Source of the DNA: Desulfosarcina sp.
GTDB taxonomy: Bacteria; Desulfobacterota; Desulfobacteria; Desulfobacterales; Desulfosarcinaceae
DNA: 8,449 nt
Assembly (NCBI GenBank): GCA_018224455.1
Contig: JAGTUY010000177.1
Location: forward strand, 1 to 8,449
Direction of reading: 5' to 3'
The position numbers were made by a program, and so were the translations under genes. Position 1 is the stretch's first letter, and each line of letters opens with the position of its first letter. The notes under the pieces are model-generated. The model searched no databases and had not been told where the DNA came from. It was given only the letters and a program-made list of their open reading frames with translations. Of the stretch, positions 7,045 through 8,449 are shown one piece after another.

Positions 7045-7690
7045 AGTCCGGACAGCGTCGCTTCGTTTTCTGTGGGTCCAGTGCGAGCCAGGGCCAATCG
7101 ACGGCGCCCTGTGGATTCAACAGGTCGACCAGGCCGGGATCGCGCATGTCATTCCAGATTAATTTTTCGAAGACAAGTTCCGGGAACGGGAGCCCAAACG
7201 TGACGTGCAGATGCGGCAGGATGTTTACTTTTGATCGGCTGGTGTCGGCGATGGTGGCGATGATATCCCCCTGCGATAAGATAACACCGGGTTTTATGTG
7301 ATCCAGTGGCCTCGTGTGGGCATAAATCGATATCAACGTGTCAATTTCAGGTTGGGTCTTTTCGTGTTCAATAACCACGGCCTGACCCAGATAGTCGGCA
7401 AACACGGATCTGACGACGCCGTCGTGCATGACCGGAATGCGGGTGTCGTGATCGAGACGACGCACCCGCCCGGAGCCATCCCTGTAGAGGCAGAAGTCGA
7501 TACCCTCGTGGGGAAAATCACGCTGGCCCAAATCACCCCACCACTTGTCGGGTGAATTAAAGCGCATGCCTGGACAGAAAAGCCAACTCTCGAAGTCGTC
7601 CGGATCAAGACCGTTGGTCTCAATAAGCATTTCGGTGAAGCGGGTCTTTTTAAGGTTCTCGATTTTATCATGCAAGAGTCGTTTTATCAT
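7043..7690 (-). CDS. M23 (LytM-type) metallopeptidase-fold protein without signal peptide
   Basis: Numbered from the ATG at 7690 (215 aa), the protein carries all the landmarks of the LytM/M23 fold: HxxxD in FPHEGIDFCLYRD (His61, Asp65), the IYAHTRPLD strand with His125, the turn IKPGVILSQGDIIATIADTS, and HxH in PHLHVTFG (His160, His162). Zinc-ligand and catalytic positions are therefore intact. Family members cut peptide cross-links in peptidoglycan or act as catalytically dead activators. There is no signal peptide or membrane helix at the N-terminus, which is charged and helical (MIKRLLHDKIENLKKTRF), so it is unclear how it reaches the cell wall or whether its substrate is cytoplasmic. An upstream TTG at 7747 would add 19 residues but has no ribosome binding site; the ATG itself has only a weak one, so the start is uncertain. 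It lies 12 bp before the radical SAM gene and 79 bp after the SRPBCC stop. Confidence 0.85.
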   Translation of the reverse strand: MIKRLLHDKIENLKKTRFTEMLIETNGLDPDDFESWLFCPGMRFNSPDKWWGDLGQRDFPHEGIDFCLYRDGSGRVRRLDHDTRIPVMHDGVVRSVFADYLGQAVVIEHEKTQPEIDTLISIYAHTRPLDHIKPGVILSQGDIIATIADTSRSKVNILPHLHVTFGLPFPELVFEKLIWNDMRDPGLVDLLNPQGAVDWPWLALDPQKTKRRCPD

Positions 7691-7769
7691 TGCTTCAGCA
7701 CCGTTTTGGACGAATCGGTCATCGAGGCGACGGCCTGCTGCGGACAACGCCAGTTGACGTGTACGGTCA

Positions 7770-8207
7770 TCAACGGCACGCTTCCGCGGCGGTTTTTAAC
7801 GTTTGCAAAAATTCCAGTGTCAACCGGTGCAGTCGCTTGGGTACACGCAAAAGATATCCCACCCACACCATGGGCCCTGTGAAGCGCTCGACACTCAATA
7901 ACCTGACGTTGCCGTCTTCCTCGCGAAACTGCCAGGTATGTGATGCGTAAATTCCCATTTTCCCGCCCTCCCAAACGACCTCCCGAGCCGGGTCGCATTT
8001 GACGATTTTGGGCTGAACCTTCATCGGGAAAACCAGGGGGCGAATAACGAAGGAGAAGCAAGTCCCGACAGGCAACGTCTCGTCACCGGCAATGATGCAG
8101 CAGCTGCGGCAGGCCGTGTTCCAGTCGTCCCAATCTTCCATTCGGGAAAAGGTCTGCCAAACCACGCGCAAGGGGGCGTTAATCTTGATCTCTGCGTTGA
8201 TTACCAT
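7770..8207 (-). CDS. SRPBCC-fold (polyketide cyclase/START-like) protein
   Basis: The 145-residue protein begins with the typical SRPBCC opening, a beta strand then helix (VINAEIKINAPLRVVWQTFSRMEDWDDWN), followed by alternating strands containing GTCFSFVI, PKIVKCDPAREVVWEG and HTWQFREEDGNVRLLSVERFTG, and ends in the long C-terminal helix LHRLTLEFLQTLKTAAEA. This is the helix-grip fold that encloses a hydrophobic ligand pocket; members bind lipids or polyketides, or act as cyclases or chaperones, and the ligand cannot be told from sequence. It is probably soluble and cytoplasmic, and its length is normal. The ATG at 8207 is supported by AGGAG (8213-8217) five bases upstream. It may be the first gene of a transcript continuing into the M23, radical SAM and glycosyltransferase genes, although the 79-bp gap to the M23 ATG leaves this open. 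Confidence 0.88.
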   Translation of the reverse strand: MVINAEIKINAPLRVVWQTFSRMEDWDDWNTACRSCCIIAGDETLPVGTCFSFVIRPLVFPMKVQPKIVKCDPAREVVWEGGKMGIYASHTWQFREEDGNVRLLSVERFTGPMVWVGYLLRVPKRLHRLTLEFLQTLKTAAEACR

Positions 8208-8246
8208 TTAAACTCCTGCTGTCCACGTTTATCAAAATCACCACCT

Positions 8247-8275
8247 ACGATAAGTGTCATTGGCACTTGGCGCAA
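8247..8275 (-). promoter_or_regulatory. Candidate promoter with operator-like palindrome in the spacer, before the SRPBCC gene
   Basis: On the minus strand TTGCGC (8270-8275) and TATCGT (8247-8252) are separated by exactly 17 bases, about 40-65 bases before the ATG at 8207. The spacer and the adjoining base of the -10 box hold an imperfect palindrome, AAGTGCCAATGACACTT (8252-8268), with arms pairing at 7 of 8 positions. This is a classic place for a repressor site. The -35 match is moderate (3/6) and the -10 fair (4/6), so the call rests on spacing plus the palindrome. Confidence 0.4.
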
Positions 8276-8276
8276 C

Positions 8277-8306
8277 GTTAGGGCCTCGGAAAGAAATAAT
8301 TCCACA
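8277..8306 (+). repeat. Left terminal inverted repeat of the palindromic element
   Basis: A 30-bp arm beginning GTTAGGG and ending ATTCCACA. It differs from its partner at 8412-8441 only at its eighth and tenth bases (C for T, T for G). Its outer end lies one base upstream of the candidate -35 box of the SRPBCC gene. Confidence 0.85.
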
Positions 8307-8411
8307 TCTTGCTTGTCTGTTGGCCCGTCACCGGCGTTACCTCCGCCGCCACATATACCGATATGCGCCGACGGGTGTGCCTGGGTGCCGATCCAACATC
8401 CGGCACCATAT

Positions 8412-8441
8412 TGTGGAATTATTTCTTTCCGCGACCCTAAC
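8412..8441 (-). repeat. Right terminal inverted repeat of the palindromic element
   Basis: A 30-bp arm reading TGTGGAATTATTTC and ending CCCTAAC on the plus strand, complementary to 8277-8306 at 28 of 30 positions. The window ends eight bases beyond it, so the outer flank cannot be examined for a longer target duplication. Confidence 0.85.
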
Positions 8442-8449
8442 ACCGGGTC

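Larger units (their letters stand above)
8277..8441. mobile_element. MITE-like 165-bp palindromic element with 30-bp terminal inverted repeats
   Basis: The left end 8277-8306 and the reverse complement of the right end 8412-8441 agree at 28 of 30 bases; both start GTTAGGG and end GGAAAGAAATAATTCCACA. Symmetry continues inward: TGTTGGCCCGTCACC (8318-8332) matches the reverse complement of 8384-8398 at 12 of 15 positions, and CATAT/ATATG flank the centre (8352-8356 and 8361-8365), so the whole element is an imperfect palindrome centred near 8359. It has no room for a transposase and its open frames look accidental. AC is present directly outside both ends (8275-8276 and 8442-8443), which could be a 2-bp target duplication or chance. 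A non-autonomous transposon mobilised in trans is the best reading; a large structured-RNA repeat is the alternative. The parent family is not recognised. Confidence 0.68.

Noticed and set aside
7687..8061. 124-codon minus-strand open frame overlapping the SRPBCC gene
   Set aside because: It is a frame-shifted shadow of the SRPBCC coding region with arginine/proline-rich, low-likelihood composition and no motif.
8277..8441. Integron attC site, because of GTTAGGG and CCCTAAC
   Set aside because: In attC sites the ends run in the opposite sense (RYYYAAC first, GTTRRRY last). Here GTT and AAC are at the outer ends, the symmetry covers 30 bp per arm, and no cassette array or integrase is present.
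8201..8443. 80-codon minus-strand open frame across the right end
   Set aside because: It runs straight through both inverted repeats and the interior of the palindromic element, overlaps the SRPBCC start, and has no recognisable domain or ribosome binding site. It is a by-product of the repeat.
1..8449. CRISPR array, tRNA, rRNA, toxin-antitoxin or phage-defence genes
   Set aside because: No regularly spaced direct repeats, cloverleaf-like sequence, rRNA stretches or recognisable defence families were seen on either strand. The gene content is otherwise ordinary.

Overview
The window reads as an ordinary stretch of chromosome from a mid-GC Gram-negative bacterium. The large hybrid histidine kinase with a double Cache sensor, together with the general style of the proteins, suggests a Desulfobacterota (deltaproteobacterial) host. 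That placement is an inference from protein style; there is no rRNA or other marker gene. Nearly all intact genes lie on the minus strand.

Layout from left to right: (1) positions 1-84 may hold the C-terminal end of an unidentified plus-strand gene, followed by a short intergenic gap. (2) 177-2948 minus is a membrane-bound hybrid sensor kinase with its own receiver domain. (3) 3054-3995 minus is a ten-helix EamA/DMT-type exporter. (4) 4098-4556 minus is a small flavin-binding protein of the pyridoxamine-phosphate-oxidase/NimA type. (5) 4630-4931 plus is a wrecked SGNH/GDSL hydrolase: the N-terminal nucleophile block is joined, out of frame, directly to the C-terminal D-x-x-H-P block, and the middle of the gene is gone. 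(6) 4912-7690 minus is a compact three-gene unit read in the order M23-type metallopeptidase, radical SAM protein, GT4 glycosyltransferase. (7) 7770-8207 minus is an SRPBCC-fold protein with a good ribosome binding site and a plausible promoter with an operator-like palindrome in its spacer. (8) 8277-8441 is a 165-bp imperfect palindrome with 30-bp terminal inverted repeats (28/30 identical), best read as a MITE-like non-autonomous element, ending one base from that promoter's -35 box.

Functional links: the M23, radical SAM and glycosyltransferase genes are tightly spaced, and the radical SAM ribosome binding site overlaps the M23 stop codon, so they are probably co-transcribed and at least partly translationally coupled. 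A glycosyltransferase with a radical SAM enzyme and a peptidase-fold protein suggests cell-surface or peptide/polysaccharide modification, but the substrate cannot be read from sequence. The SRPBCC gene may be the first gene of the same transcript. The kinase, exporter and flavoprotein genes look like independent neighbours.

No defence system, CRISPR array, tRNA, rRNA, phage module or intact insertion sequence was seen. The points most worth a second look are the palindromic element, the internally deleted hydrolase, and the M23/radical SAM/GT4 unit.
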